A DNA stretch of 48,035 bases, from assembly GCA_013334925.1 (NCBI GenBank), contig JAAXWP010000013.1, positions 1 through 48,035 of the forward strand, in the 5' to 3' direction. Positions within the stretch are counted from its first letter, which is position 1; each line of letters starts with the position of its first letter. Both the position numbers and the translations under genes were made by a program. The notes below the pieces were generated by a model, which saw only the letters and a program-made list of their open reading frames with translations, did no database searches and had not been told where the DNA came from. Below, piece after piece: positions 36,591-45,037 of this stretch. Origin of the DNA: Chlorobiaceae bacterium. GTDB taxonomy: Bacteria; Bacteroidota; Chlorobiia; Chlorobiales; Chlorobiaceae.

Positions 36591-36974
36591 ATGACCGAAA
36601 ACATTACCGATAAATTCATCGTTGTCGGCGACCGTGTGCTGATCAAGCCGAAATCGGTTGACGACAGAACCAAATCAGGCATCTATCTTCCGCCAGGTCT
36701 TCAGGAAAAGGCGAAGATCCAGAGCGGCTATGTCATCAAGACCGGTCCGGGGTATCCGGTCGGCCCACCCTCCGATTCCGACGAACCCTGGAAAGAACAG
36801 ACGACCGGTCCCCAGTATATCCCGTTGCAGGCGAGGATGGGTGATCTGGCCATTTTTATCCAGAACAGCGCTTACGAAATCGAGTATGAGGAGACGCGCT
36901 ACCTGATCGTGCCGAATTCGGCCATTCTGTTACTCATCCGCGAAGACGACGACCTCGAAGAGTATCTCAAATAG
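36591..36974 (+). CDS. Divergent GroES/Cpn10-family protein
   Basis: A 127-aa protein with a Cpn10 core: FIVVGDRVLIKPKSVDDRTKSGIYLPP is the usual first beta-strand plus mobile loop (TKSGIYLPP corresponds to the GGIVL tip that GroES uses to bind GroEL), followed by KIQSGYVIKTGPGYPVG. It is longer than classical GroES (~95-97 aa) because of an insert after GYPVG (about residues 60-75, DSDEPWKE) and an acidic C-terminus (LIREDDDLEEYLK). No groEL is adjacent. I chose ATG 36591; codons at 36585 (TTG) and 36588 (ATG) would add two residues. It is followed by nadA, 66 bp downstream, possibly co-transcribed. The role may be a co-chaperonin for a special client, or an unrelated job; this is inferred. 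Confidence 0.82.
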   Translation: MTENITDKFIVVGDRVLIKPKSVDDRTKSGIYLPPGLQEKAKIQSGYVIKTGPGYPVGPPSDSDEPWKEQTTGPQYIPLQARMGDLAIFIQNSAYEIEYEETRYLIVPNSAILLLIREDDDLEEYLK

Positions 36975-37040
36975 GCGATCGCCACAACCAGCGATGTGGT
37001 TCTCCGCCCGTTTTTTCCCAGTTTGTAAATCCTGACCCAT

Positions 37041-38009
37041 ATGACCACTGAAACCATACCGATGGACGAGTTTCCGGCGCTTTCTGTCGAAGAGCTGCTC
37101 GAGCGCGTCCAGGCGCTCAAGAAAGAGCTCAATGCCGTCATCCTGGCCCACTATTACACCCTGCCCGAGATCCAGCAGGCGGCCGATATTGTCGGTGACA
37201 GCCTCGCCCTGGCAAGGGCTGCGGAGAAGAATACCGCTGACGTCATCGTATTCGCGGGCGTCTATTTCATGGCGGAAACCGCCAAAATCCTGAATCCCGG
37301 CAAGCTGGTGCTCATGCCCGATGTCAATGCAGGATGTCCGCTCGCCGACAGCTGCCCGGAGGATGAGTTCAGGGCGTTCCGCGCGGCACATCCCGATGCC
37401 ATCGCGATCACCTACATCAATTCGACGGCAGCGATCAAGGCGCTTTCCGACATCACCTGCACCTCGTCCAACGCTGAGCACATCATCCGGCAGATACCGC
37501 CGGATCAGCAGATCATCTTCGGACCCGACAGAAACCTGGGAGGGTATCTCAGCAAAAAGCTCGGCCGCGACATGATCCTCTGGCAGGGTTACTGCTACGT
37601 GCATGACGCATTTTCCGAAACCTACATGGTGCAGGCCAAGAGCATGTATCCCGGCGCCGAACTGATCGCACATCCCGAATGCAGGGAAGAGGTGCTTCGC
37701 CACGCATCGTTCATCGGCTCGACCGCGGCATTGCTCGAGTACACGCAGAAGAGCCCGTCGAAAAGCTTCATTGTGGCCACCGAACCGGGAATCATCTATG
37801 AAATGGAGCGTCGTTCACCGGACAAAACCTTCATTCCCGCACCCAAGGACCCGGCAAATCCGCGCAGCGTCTGCCGCCAGATGAAGCAGAATACGCTGGA
37901 AAGGCTCTACCGATGCATGCTCGAACGCAAACCCGAGATCACGGTCGACGAAACCCTTCGTGAAGCGGCACTCAGACCGATCAGGAAAATGCTCGAAATG
38001 TCGGCCTGA
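37041..38009 (+). CDS. nadA: Quinolinate synthase A
   Basis: A 322-aa iron-sulfur enzyme that condenses iminoaspartate with dihydroxyacetone phosphate to form quinolinate. Family signatures: VILAHYYTLPEIQQAADIVGDSLALAR, VIVFAGVYFMAETAKIL, DVNAGCPLADSCPEDEF, HPECREEV and CRQM-type cysteines. The three cluster ligands lie in NAGC, HPEC and the C-terminal cysteine region, so a [4Fe-4S] cluster is expected. Normal length. No nadC is adjacent; together with nadB and nadE the window carries most but not all of the pathway. Confidence 0.97.
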   Translation: MTTETIPMDEFPALSVEELLERVQALKKELNAVILAHYYTLPEIQQAADIVGDSLALARAAEKNTADVIVFAGVYFMAETAKILNPGKLVLMPDVNAGCPLADSCPEDEFRAFRAAHPDAIAITYINSTAAIKALSDITCTSSNAEHIIRQIPPDQQIIFGPDRNLGGYLSKKLGRDMILWQGYCYVHDAFSETYMVQAKSMYPGAELIAHPECREEVLRHASFIGSTAALLEYTQKSPSKSFIVATEPGIIYEMERRSPDKTFIPAPKDPANPRSVCRQMKQNTLERLYRCMLERKPEITVDETLREAALRPIRKMLEMSA

Positions 38010-38063
38010 ATCCATGGTTCGAATCGCCGATCGTCTTGAGTGACGTGCTTTTGACGGTTTATT

Positions 38064-38726
38064 ATGGTGATTAAGAACAAAAAGCGTAAATTAAAGTTTG
38101 TATCAATAGCTGATCGTGTTGCCCCCTTTGTGAGGTTGGTGACGATCGGTGTTGGCGTTGTGCCTGCCGGTAATGGCAGGTGTTCGATAACCAGATCGGA
38201 AGTTATGAGGCCAGGACCCTGGTTCTTTCATTCGTGCGCTCTTCTGAAGCGGCTGGCATATTCAGGTGTATTTCTGTCATCGGTCATGTGTCTGATGCTG
38301 GCGATGCCTGCTTGCACGTATGCCAGGACAGACCCTTTCATGGAGCGATATATCAGGAACCATCGTGACCTTGCCGAGGCGAAGTCGGCCCAGTACTCGA
38401 TTCCTGTCGAAGTCATTCTTGGGGTTGCAATCGTAGAGTCAGGTTCAGGAATGAGCCGTGTCGCAAGAGAGCTCAACAACCATTTCGGTATGACCGGGAA
38501 AAACAGTGCCTCATGGAAAACGAGGTATGGTCAGTATCGAACGGCGAGTGACTCCTATGATCATTTCTGCAGATTCATCTCGAACCAGGCTTTTTATCCC
38601 AAGCTCAGAAACGGCGCCGATCAGAGTGTGTGGATCAGGTCGATCAGCAGGATCGGCTATTCCGAGAAACCGCTTGTCTGGGAAAAACAACTGTTGAGAA
38701 TCATTAACGACATCGAGGCTATTTAG
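38064..38726 (+). CDS. GH73 endo-beta-N-acetylglucosaminidase (FlgJ-like peptidoglycan hydrolase)
   Basis: A 220-aa protein. After a basic N-terminus there is a hydrophobic segment (YSGVFLSSVMCLMLAMPACTYA, residues ~68-90), then a GH73 glucosaminidase domain from ~residue 95. The motif VILGVAIVESGSGMSRVARELNNHFGMT contains the catalytic glutamate (ES), followed by YRTASDSYDHFCRFI and the C-terminal WIRSISRIGYSE. This cleaves glycan strands of peptidoglycan. No flagellar genes surround it; an O-acetylation cassette follows 14 bp downstream, suggesting joint action on the cell wall. The long N-terminal extension before the signal-like helix is odd, and an internal start nearer residue 48 is possible. 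Confidence 0.85.
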   Translation: MVIKNKKRKLKFVSIADRVAPFVRLVTIGVGVVPAGNGRCSITRSEVMRPGPWFFHSCALLKRLAYSGVFLSSVMCLMLAMPACTYARTDPFMERYIRNHRDLAEAKSAQYSIPVEVILGVAIVESGSGMSRVARELNNHFGMTGKNSASWKTRYGQYRTASDSYDHFCRFISNQAFYPKLRNGADQSVWIRSISRIGYSEKPLVWEKQLLRIINDIEAI

Positions 38727-38740
38727 TACCCTCTTTTTCA

Positions 38741-40117
38741 ATGGAAAACCAGAACTTTCGGGTCATACTCTTCACATTTCTCTCCTTTGCTTCCCTTACG
38801 CTCGTTTCCCTTTTTTCAGAAAGTATCGCCCGGTTCTGGCCTCAAGTGGTCAATATCGACATCCTGTCGGATATTCGGAGTGCGCGCGCCCGAACCATGC
38901 CCGACAGCTCGGCTTCACACCTGGCTTCAGGGGACAGTGTCGCCGTTGCACCATCTGATACCTCGAATTTCCATTTCGCTCAGTATCTGCAGCCAGGCCA
39001 GATCGTCAATTTCCGTGATCGTGATCCGAACCCCTCGCTTCTTGGGACGATGGGCAAGCTGGCCGCATTGCGACGGGGTGAGAAGGTCAAGCTCAGGATT
39101 GCCTGGTTCGGTGATTCGCTCATCGAGGGGGACCTGATTACCCAGACGCTCCGTGAGCTGCTCCAGAACGATTTCGGCGGCAGGTACGGCGTCGGATTCG
39201 TGCCGTTCAGGTCGGTGACAGCCGGGTTCCGCACCAGCGCGACCGCGACCTCTCGAGGATCGTGGCGTGAGGTGAGTTTCAGAGATGCGAAGGCGGGGGC
39301 ACCACTGTTTTTTTCAGGTCATCTGTTTTATTCCGGCGGGGGCGATTTCGAGCTGAGAGACAACACCGTGAAAGACTCATCCCAGGTTGTTCAGAAATGG
39401 CTGTTGTGTGGTCGTTCGACATCCCCGGTGCAAGTTGCCGTCAACGGCAGGATGCAGTATATCGACGCCCCTGGGCGGTTCAACCGGATACTGCTCGACA
39501 GTTCGGCAGGTAACCGGATCCGCGTGCGGGTGCCCGCCGGCAGCCTGCCGCTGTATGGCGTCAGCAGCGAGCCGGAGTACGGCGTCGTGGTCGACAATTT
39601 TTCATTCAGGGGCATCAGCGGATTCGAACTGGCGAAGCTCGACGACGAGCTGCTCGATGATATTTCCCGATCCGGTCAGTACGATCTTGTCGTCATCCAG
39701 TATGGCGTGAACGTGATGTTCCGGTCGCGTGATACGAATTATGACTATTATTTCAGGGGGATGTCGCCTGTCGTCAGGAGACTCCGGGAGCGTATGCCGG
39801 ACAGCGAGTTTCTGCTGGTGAGCTGTTCTGACAGGGCCTTCCGGTACGGAACCGAATGGAAGACGGCCATCGGACTCGATTCGCTTCTGCAGGTACAGGC
39901 GCGGATCGCCTACGATAACAGGATCACCTTCTTCAATCTCTATCAGAGCATGGGCGGAAACGGCACCATCGTTCGATGGGCTGAAGACGAACCGCGTCTT
40001 GCGGCCAAAGACTATATCCATGCCTCCCCAAGAGGAGCCTCCTTACTCGGTCGTCATTTGTTCGACGCGTTCATGAAAGATTATACCAAACTCACTCCGG
40101 AGAAGCCGAGGCGATGA
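38741..40117 (+). CDS. SGNH/GDSL-hydrolase-like protein, membrane-anchored
   Basis: A 458-aa protein with an N-terminal anchor (FRVILFTFLSFASLTLVSLFSE) and a large extracytoplasmic domain. SGNH blocks are readable: Ser in RIAWFGDSLIEGDL, an oxyanion-type GVN in VVIQYGVNVMF, and the Asp-x-x-His pair in AKDYIHASPRG. An insert between blocks I and III (residues ~165-300) resembles a beta-rich carbohydrate-binding module. It overlaps the MBOAT gene start by 4 bp (ATGA), so the two are translated together. By comparison with AlgX/PatB-type partners it probably handles O-acetyl groups on a polysaccharide or peptidoglycan; the specificity is inferred. Confidence 0.82.
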   Translation: MENQNFRVILFTFLSFASLTLVSLFSESIARFWPQVVNIDILSDIRSARARTMPDSSASHLASGDSVAVAPSDTSNFHFAQYLQPGQIVNFRDRDPNPSLLGTMGKLAALRRGEKVKLRIAWFGDSLIEGDLITQTLRELLQNDFGGRYGVGFVPFRSVTAGFRTSATATSRGSWREVSFRDAKAGAPLFFSGHLFYSGGGDFELRDNTVKDSSQVVQKWLLCGRSTSPVQVAVNGRMQYIDAPGRFNRILLDSSAGNRIRVRVPAGSLPLYGVSSEPEYGVVVDNFSFRGISGFELAKLDDELLDDISRSGQYDLVVIQYGVNVMFRSRDTNYDYYFRGMSPVVRRLRERMPDSEFLLVSCSDRAFRYGTEWKTAIGLDSLLQVQARIAYDNRITFFNLYQSMGGNGTIVRWAEDEPRLAAKDYIHASPRGASLLGRHLFDAFMKDYTKLTPEKPRR

Positions 40118-41598
40118 TGCCGTTCAGTCTCGATGCCGACGCCCTGTTGCGCCAGTTGCTCTATGATCCCAAAAATCCGTTGCTGTTCAACAACGGTTTT
40201 TTCGTGTACTTCTTTACGGTGTTCATCACCTTGTACTACCTGTTTCGTAACCAGTACACGATCCGCACGGCCATACTCTCAGGATTTTCCCTCTACTTCT
40301 TCTATAAGGCGAGCGGGGACTTTGTTGTTCTGGTGATCATATCTGCCATCCTCGACTACCTCCTGTCGAACATGATCTACCGGCAGCGCCGGTTATGGCT
40401 GAAACGCTTGCTGCTGGTACTCAGCATTGCCGCCAATCTGGGTCTGCTGTTCTACTTCAAGTACACGAATTTTTTCATTTCGATCTGGAACGGGTTTTCC
40501 GGCGCAGAGGTCCATCCGCTGAACATTCTGCTTCCTGTCGGCATATCGTTCTACACCTTCGAGAATCTCAGCTACACCGTCGACGTCTATCACGGCAAGA
40601 TCCAGCCCGAACGGAGGTTCCTGAACTACCTGCTGTTTCTGTCGTTTTTTCCGAAACTGGTCATGGGGCCGATCGTCCGCGCGAGCGATTTCATTCCCCA
40701 GCTCAAGCAGCCCTATGTGGTATCTAAAAAAGATTTTACCGACGGGTTCTACCTGATCGTCACCGGACTGTTCAAAAAAGTTGTGGTATCGGATTACATC
40801 ACGGCTAATTTCGTCAACTACATTTTCGACGCCCCTTCGCTGCATACCGGCCTTGAATGTCTCCTGGCCGTCTACGGCTACGCCATCGTCATCTACTGCG
40901 ATTTCAGCGGCTACAGCGAGGTTGCCATCGGCCTGGCCAAATGGCTCGGCATCAGCATTCCGGCCAATTTCCTGTCACCCTACCAGAGCGTCTCGATCAC
41001 CGAATTCTGGCGAAGATGGCACATTTCACTCTCAAGCTGGCTCAGGGATTATCTCTATATCCCTCTCGGAGGAAACCGGCATGGCAAGGTGAGGACCTAT
41101 GTGAACCTCTTTGTCACCATGCTTCTTGGCGGGCTCTGGCATGGGGCGAGCTGGAATTTCGTCGTCTGGGGTGCACTGCACGGAGTGGGGCTCGCCGTTC
41201 ATAAAGTCTGGTCCGGTTTCAGAAGCGCGGGTCATCGGGAAGGGACAAGATGGGGACGATGGCTTTCGGGTCTGCTCACCTTTCATTTCGTCTGTCTTGG
41301 CTGGATATTTTTCAGGGCCTCGAGTTTCGATGCTGCCTATCAGATGCTCGTACAGATCGTGAACGCCCAGACGCTGGATGGCGCCGAAGCTTTTGTGCTC
41401 AATTACGGCACCGTCATGGGAATGATCGTTCTTGGCTACATGCTGCACCATGTTCCAGCCGGGTTTTCCGCAAGGCTCAGGGAGCGGCTGTCTTCGATAC
41501 CCCTGGTTGCCAATGTGGTCGTATTCATGGTTTTTGTCGCCGTGTATGCCTACTTTAAAAGTTCGGAACCGATCATGCCCATCTATCTGCAGTTTTAA
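40114..41598 (+). CDS. MBOAT-family O-acyltransferase (AlgI/PatA-like)
   Basis: A 494-aa polytopic inner-membrane protein with about ten hydrophobic helices. Family marks: LPVGISFYTFENLSYTVDVYHGKI, FPKLVMGPIVRASDF, YCDFSGYSEVAIGLAKWLGI, NFLSPYQSVSITEFWRRWHISLSSWLRDYLYIPLGGNRHG and LLGGLWHGASWNFVVWGALHGVGL, where the second histidine in WHG is the proposed catalytic residue. MBOAT proteins move acyl groups across the membrane to a partner that acetylates the glycan. It lies between two SGNH-like genes, making a standard transfer cassette. Confidence 0.95.
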   Translation: MMPFSLDADALLRQLLYDPKNPLLFNNGFFVYFFTVFITLYYLFRNQYTIRTAILSGFSLYFFYKASGDFVVLVIISAILDYLLSNMIYRQRRLWLKRLLLVLSIAANLGLLFYFKYTNFFISIWNGFSGAEVHPLNILLPVGISFYTFENLSYTVDVYHGKIQPERRFLNYLLFLSFFPKLVMGPIVRASDFIPQLKQPYVVSKKDFTDGFYLIVTGLFKKVVVSDYITANFVNYIFDAPSLHTGLECLLAVYGYAIVIYCDFSGYSEVAIGLAKWLGISIPANFLSPYQSVSITEFWRRWHISLSSWLRDYLYIPLGGNRHGKVRTYVNLFVTMLLGGLWHGASWNFVVWGALHGVGLAVHKVWSGFRSAGHREGTRWGRWLSGLLTFHFVCLGWIFFRASSFDAAYQMLVQIVNAQTLDGAEAFVLNYGTVMGMIVLGYMLHHVPAGFSARLRERLSSIPLVANVVVFMVFVAVYAYFKSSEPIMPIYLQF

Positions 41599-41661
41599 CG
41601 GTGAAATAGCGGTGATGTTGCAGCGGTCGGCGAAGTGAAATCAACAACGTATCGGAGAGCC

Positions 41662-42852
41662 ATGCGCCTGCGTTTGCTGCTGCTGTGTTGCCTGACGATG
41701 ATTCCCGGAATGCTTTTGGCGGCCGCCTTGCCGCCGGTTCTGCCGGACTCGTCGAGAAATTCATATGTCCACTCGGAGATGAATCGCCTGTCCCGGTCCG
41801 ATGTGCTGAAAGAGCTGAAGCGAAAACTGGAGCGTGGCCAGTCAGTAAGGATCATTCATCTGGGCGATTCGCACGTGCAGGCCGACATGATGACCAGGGT
41901 CGTCAGGAGAGGCTTGCAGGAACGATATGGAAATGCCGGACGTGGTCTCGTTTTCGCTTACCAGCTGGCCGGAACCAATGCTCCATCCGACATCGAGTCG
42001 TTCTCCTCGATCAAATGGAGCGCGACCAGGCTCATGAAGCAGACTCCGCCCATGACCTGTGGCATCTGCGGGTATGTGGTGTCAACAGACTCACTGAACG
42101 CAGATCTCGCTATCGGGGTGAAGCAGGCGCGTGCGAAAGGGGAGTTTTTCGACAGGGTCAGGATTTTCGCTTCCGGCGGTGGACGGGCGAATCTGCGCGT
42201 TTCTGCCGACGACGCCCTGACGGTTACGCTTTCGGAGGACGAGCTTGCCGGGCGAAGGTCCGTCGATCTTCCGGTCCCTACTGACCGGGTCTATCTCGAC
42301 AAGTCAGGTGAAGTGCCCGGTTTTGCGTTCTACGGTATTTCATTCGAGAAAAAAGAGGTTCCCGGTATCATCTATGACGCCATAGGAGTAAATGGTGCGG
42401 ACTATGCCGCTTACGTCGGCAGCGAGCTGTTCTGGCAACAGATCGGTACGCTCGGTGCCGGAGCTTACGTGGTTGCCCTGGGTACGAACGAAGCCCAGAA
42501 CCAGCAACTCAACTTCGATCTTTTCGCCGACCAGGTCAGGACCATGGTCCGCAAATTGAAACAGGTGTCTCCAGGGGCCGTTGTCATCCTTTCGACACCC
42601 CCACCTTCATACTATCGCAGGACTCAGGTCAATCCCCTGCTTGAAACGATCGCCGACACGATCGTCCGGGTAGCCGATGAGGAGGGTGTCGTATCCTGGG
42701 ATCTGTTCCATGCCGCCAATGCCGCGGAGGGGGCGAGTGAATGGCAGAAGTTCGGACTGTTCAGACCGGACAAGGTTCATTACAGCCGTGCAGGCTATGA
42801 ACTCCAGGGCGAAATGATGCTGGATCTCTTCATGCGTCAGCTCGGCGATTGA
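41662..42852 (+). CDS. Secreted SGNH/GDSL-hydrolase-like protein
   Basis: About 396 aa with a signal peptide (MRLRLLLLCCLTMIPGMLLAA). SGNH blocks: IIHLGDSHVQADM (Ser), VVALGTNEAQ (Asn in the GTN block) and DKVHYSRAGY (Asp-His). I chose ATG 41662 because GGAG lies about 5 nt upstream; the frame also runs back to a GTG at 41635 without a ribosome site. It is paralogous in plan to the gene two positions upstream: both have a GDS motif at the start of the domain and a carbohydrate-binding-like insert. Together with the MBOAT protein this suggests a three-component O-acetylation machine. Confidence 0.85.
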   Translation: MRLRLLLLCCLTMIPGMLLAAALPPVLPDSSRNSYVHSEMNRLSRSDVLKELKRKLERGQSVRIIHLGDSHVQADMMTRVVRRGLQERYGNAGRGLVFAYQLAGTNAPSDIESFSSIKWSATRLMKQTPPMTCGICGYVVSTDSLNADLAIGVKQARAKGEFFDRVRIFASGGGRANLRVSADDALTVTLSEDELAGRRSVDLPVPTDRVYLDKSGEVPGFAFYGISFEKKEVPGIIYDAIGVNGADYAAYVGSELFWQQIGTLGAGAYVVALGTNEAQNQQLNFDLFADQVRTMVRKLKQVSPGAVVILSTPPPSYYRRTQVNPLLETIADTIVRVADEEGVVSWDLFHAANAAEGASEWQKFGLFRPDKVHYSRAGYELQGEMMLDLFMRQLGD

Positions 42853-42907
42853 CTGTGGTTTTCCGTTTCTTGATCCGGCTGGTTAACTTCATAAAAAAAA
42901 GGGTATC

Positions 42908-43642
42908 ATGAAATTCAGACTGTTCCAAACTGTATCGTTGTCTGCGGCTCTGTTCATGGGTTCAGCTCCTGCCGACCTGTTTGCCTGGCATGATCGTACA
43001 CATCTGGCCATTGCCGAAGCTTCAGGATTCGATCTCTGGTACAGTGCGGCGGCGCCCGATGTGGTCAAATCCAAGGAGAAGTTTTCCGATATCGAGAGCC
43101 CCAACCACTACTTCAACAACAGTGCCGGCAAAAAGGTCAATGCGGAGATGGTGATGGAGCAGGTGGAGCGGTACGACCGATGCGATACCGGTGACGGCCA
43201 TCTGTACGGTGCCATCGTGGGAGCGGTCAGGGCCTATCGCTCGGCCAAAAGCTCGGGCAAATACGCTCGTTACCCGCTGGTCTATTGCGCGCACTATGTT
43301 GGCGATCTCTCCATGCCGCTGCACAACACCGCATACGACGATTTCAACCGGAAACGGCATAGTATCAACGATGGCGTTATCGATGCCGGTATCAGGGACA
43401 GCATTGCGTCCATCAGAAGCCGTATGAAACCGATCGCTATCCGGGATGAAAACGAGCTTGCCCGTGAAATCGCCGCTGTCGCCGAATCGGCCAGAAAGCT
43501 TGGCAGGAAGATCCGCAAGGAGAACCGGAACATGACGTCAGATGAGGCATATACCCAGGTCATTCTGAGTGCGTCGTTATTCAAGGCGATACTTGCCTAT
43601 GCCGATACGGCGCCAGCAACCGAACCGGCCCAGCCGAGGTAA
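42908..43642 (+). CDS. Secreted S1/P1-nuclease or zinc-dependent phospholipase C family protein
   Basis: A 244-aa protein with a signal peptide ending SAPADLFA before WHDRTH. The mature protein starts with Trp-His, which in the S1/P1-nuclease and PLC family gives zinc ligands (the N-terminal amine and the histidine). Further probable ligands are in SPNHYFNN, CAHYVGDLSMPLHN (typical HxxxD with H) and DVVKSKE. Helical all-alpha content fits the fold. It could act on nucleic acid or on phospholipids; this cannot be told apart here. It is separate from the O-acetylation genes by 55 bp and runs close (8 bp) to the pentapeptide gene, so these two may be co-transcribed. Confidence 0.8.
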   Translation: MKFRLFQTVSLSAALFMGSAPADLFAWHDRTHLAIAEASGFDLWYSAAAPDVVKSKEKFSDIESPNHYFNNSAGKKVNAEMVMEQVERYDRCDTGDGHLYGAIVGAVRAYRSAKSSGKYARYPLVYCAHYVGDLSMPLHNTAYDDFNRKRHSINDGVIDAGIRDSIASIRSRMKPIAIRDENELAREIAAVAESARKLGRKIRKENRNMTSDEAYTQVILSASLFKAILAYADTAPATEPAQPR

Positions 43643-43650
43643 CCAGTTTT

Positions 43651-44724
43651 ATGGCAAACCGCGAACATATCGATCTCATACGCAAGGGTTCCGAGGCCTG
43701 GAATGCATGGCGTGCGGCATTTCCGGGCACTCGACCGGCACTCCGTGAAGCTGCGCTCGATGGCCTGGATCTTCGTGAAATCAACCTTTCGGATGCAGAT
43801 CTCAATGGGGCCGGCCTGCACAAAGCGAAGCTTTCGGGTGCCGATCTGAGCGGCGCCGATCTGCGTGGCGCCAATCTGTCGGGAGCCATGCTCGATGGTG
43901 TCGATTTCAGCAGGAGCACGATCGACACAAGGACCAGTTACGAAGGTGTGCTCGGGTGCGATATCGGCGTCAATGGACTCTACTCCGCCGCCACCGACTC
44001 CGCGGCGCTCATGAGGATCGATCCACCCGGCAACTCGATGCAGGGCGCCAATGCCGAAGCGGTCATCGAGAGCCTGAAGCAGGCACGAAAGATGCACAAT
44101 TTCTCGCTGCTGCTCTCCGGCTTCGCATTGCTGTTCATTGTCATCAAACCAAAGACGATCACCCTGCCATATCTGGCGGGTTCGTTCAAGTTCGACGATC
44201 TGAGCTACACCTTCCTGGCCACCATTCTCTCGACGATGCTTCTGAGCCAGGTGTCCTCCTTTATCGATTCTGCGCTCGACGGCGCCCGCTATCTCAATGA
44301 CCGGCGGGCAGCGATGCTGGTCGGTCATTTTCCCTGGCTGCTCACCAAGTACGAAAGTGATCCCGGAAATCGCCGTCAGTCGAAAGTCATGCGTTTTTTT
44401 CTGGTGTACCACCCGTTGGTCTACATCTACTTTTTCGTGAAGTGGGATGCGCTCCTGTCAGGGGACTGGGCTGCGGTGCAGGCACATTACCAGGAGCTTC
44501 CGGTGGTGCTTGGCGAGTACCTGCTTCCGGTGTTCTACGTCGCCCTGATCGTGATCTGCCGGCACATTTTCCGCATGTCAGAAGGCTTTCAGAAGCCGAT
44601 CCTGTTCGATTCGGAGACTGAACGACACCGCAGGAGCGAGATGCAGCGACTTGCCGAAGCGGTCGAGAAACAGGCCCAGCGGACGACAGAGCTCGTCGAG
44701 CTCATGAGAGGCCGAAACTCCTGA
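43651..44724 (+). CDS. Pentapeptide-repeat membrane protein
   Basis: A 357-aa protein. Residues ~28-95 are pentapeptide repeats of the A(D/N)LxG type (LSDADLNGAGLHKAKLSGADLSGADLRGANLSGAMLDG), which fold as a right-handed quadrilateral beta-helix. After a linker come four or so hydrophobic helices (SLLLSGFALLFIVIKP, TFLATILSTMLLSQVSSFI, VYHPLVYIYFFVKWDALL, LPVFYVALIVICRHIF). The C-terminus is a coiled coil (ERHRRSEMQRLAEAVEKQAQ). The repeat part faces the cytoplasm if the N-terminus has no signal, as here. The biological role of such fusions is not known. Confidence 0.85.
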   Translation: MANREHIDLIRKGSEAWNAWRAAFPGTRPALREAALDGLDLREINLSDADLNGAGLHKAKLSGADLSGADLRGANLSGAMLDGVDFSRSTIDTRTSYEGVLGCDIGVNGLYSAATDSAALMRIDPPGNSMQGANAEAVIESLKQARKMHNFSLLLSGFALLFIVIKPKTITLPYLAGSFKFDDLSYTFLATILSTMLLSQVSSFIDSALDGARYLNDRRAAMLVGHFPWLLTKYESDPGNRRQSKVMRFFLVYHPLVYIYFFVKWDALLSGDWAAVQAHYQELPVVLGEYLLPVFYVALIVICRHIFRMSEGFQKPILFDSETERHRRSEMQRLAEAVEKQAQRTTELVELMRGRNS

Positions 44725-45037
44725 TCGGCATCCGGCATGAATTCCGCTGGTGAGTTGGATTAATATTATCTATACTTAAACGTAGGAGCCTCAGGTCCCG
44801 GTTCTCGGGCATCCCGGTTCGGTCATGCCGGTGTTCGTATCGAGCTCCTCTCCAGTAATGGCGGTCACTCGTTTCGTGGTTGTTCAGCGATGTAGTTCCA
44901 TCGTCCTTCCGGTTAGTATGGCTGAAACGGCAGATCATATCATGGTCTTTGTGTTGCAGTACCTTCTCAATCAACTCAGCGACAGGGCCCGCCGGTGAAT
45001 GATCGGGTTCTTTCGTGCAATCCACAGGAGGAGACCC
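44725..45037. other. Intergenic region before the papain-like protease gene
   Basis: About 310 bp without a supported gene. AATATTATCTATACTTAAA near 44762-44780 is A/T-rich and could be promoter DNA, and several short inverted words (CCCGGTTCTCGGGC, CCGGTTCGGTCATGCCGG) could form mRNA hairpins in a 5' leader. A strong ribosome site AGGAGG stands at 45026-45031, 6 nt before the next gene. Confidence 0.45.
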
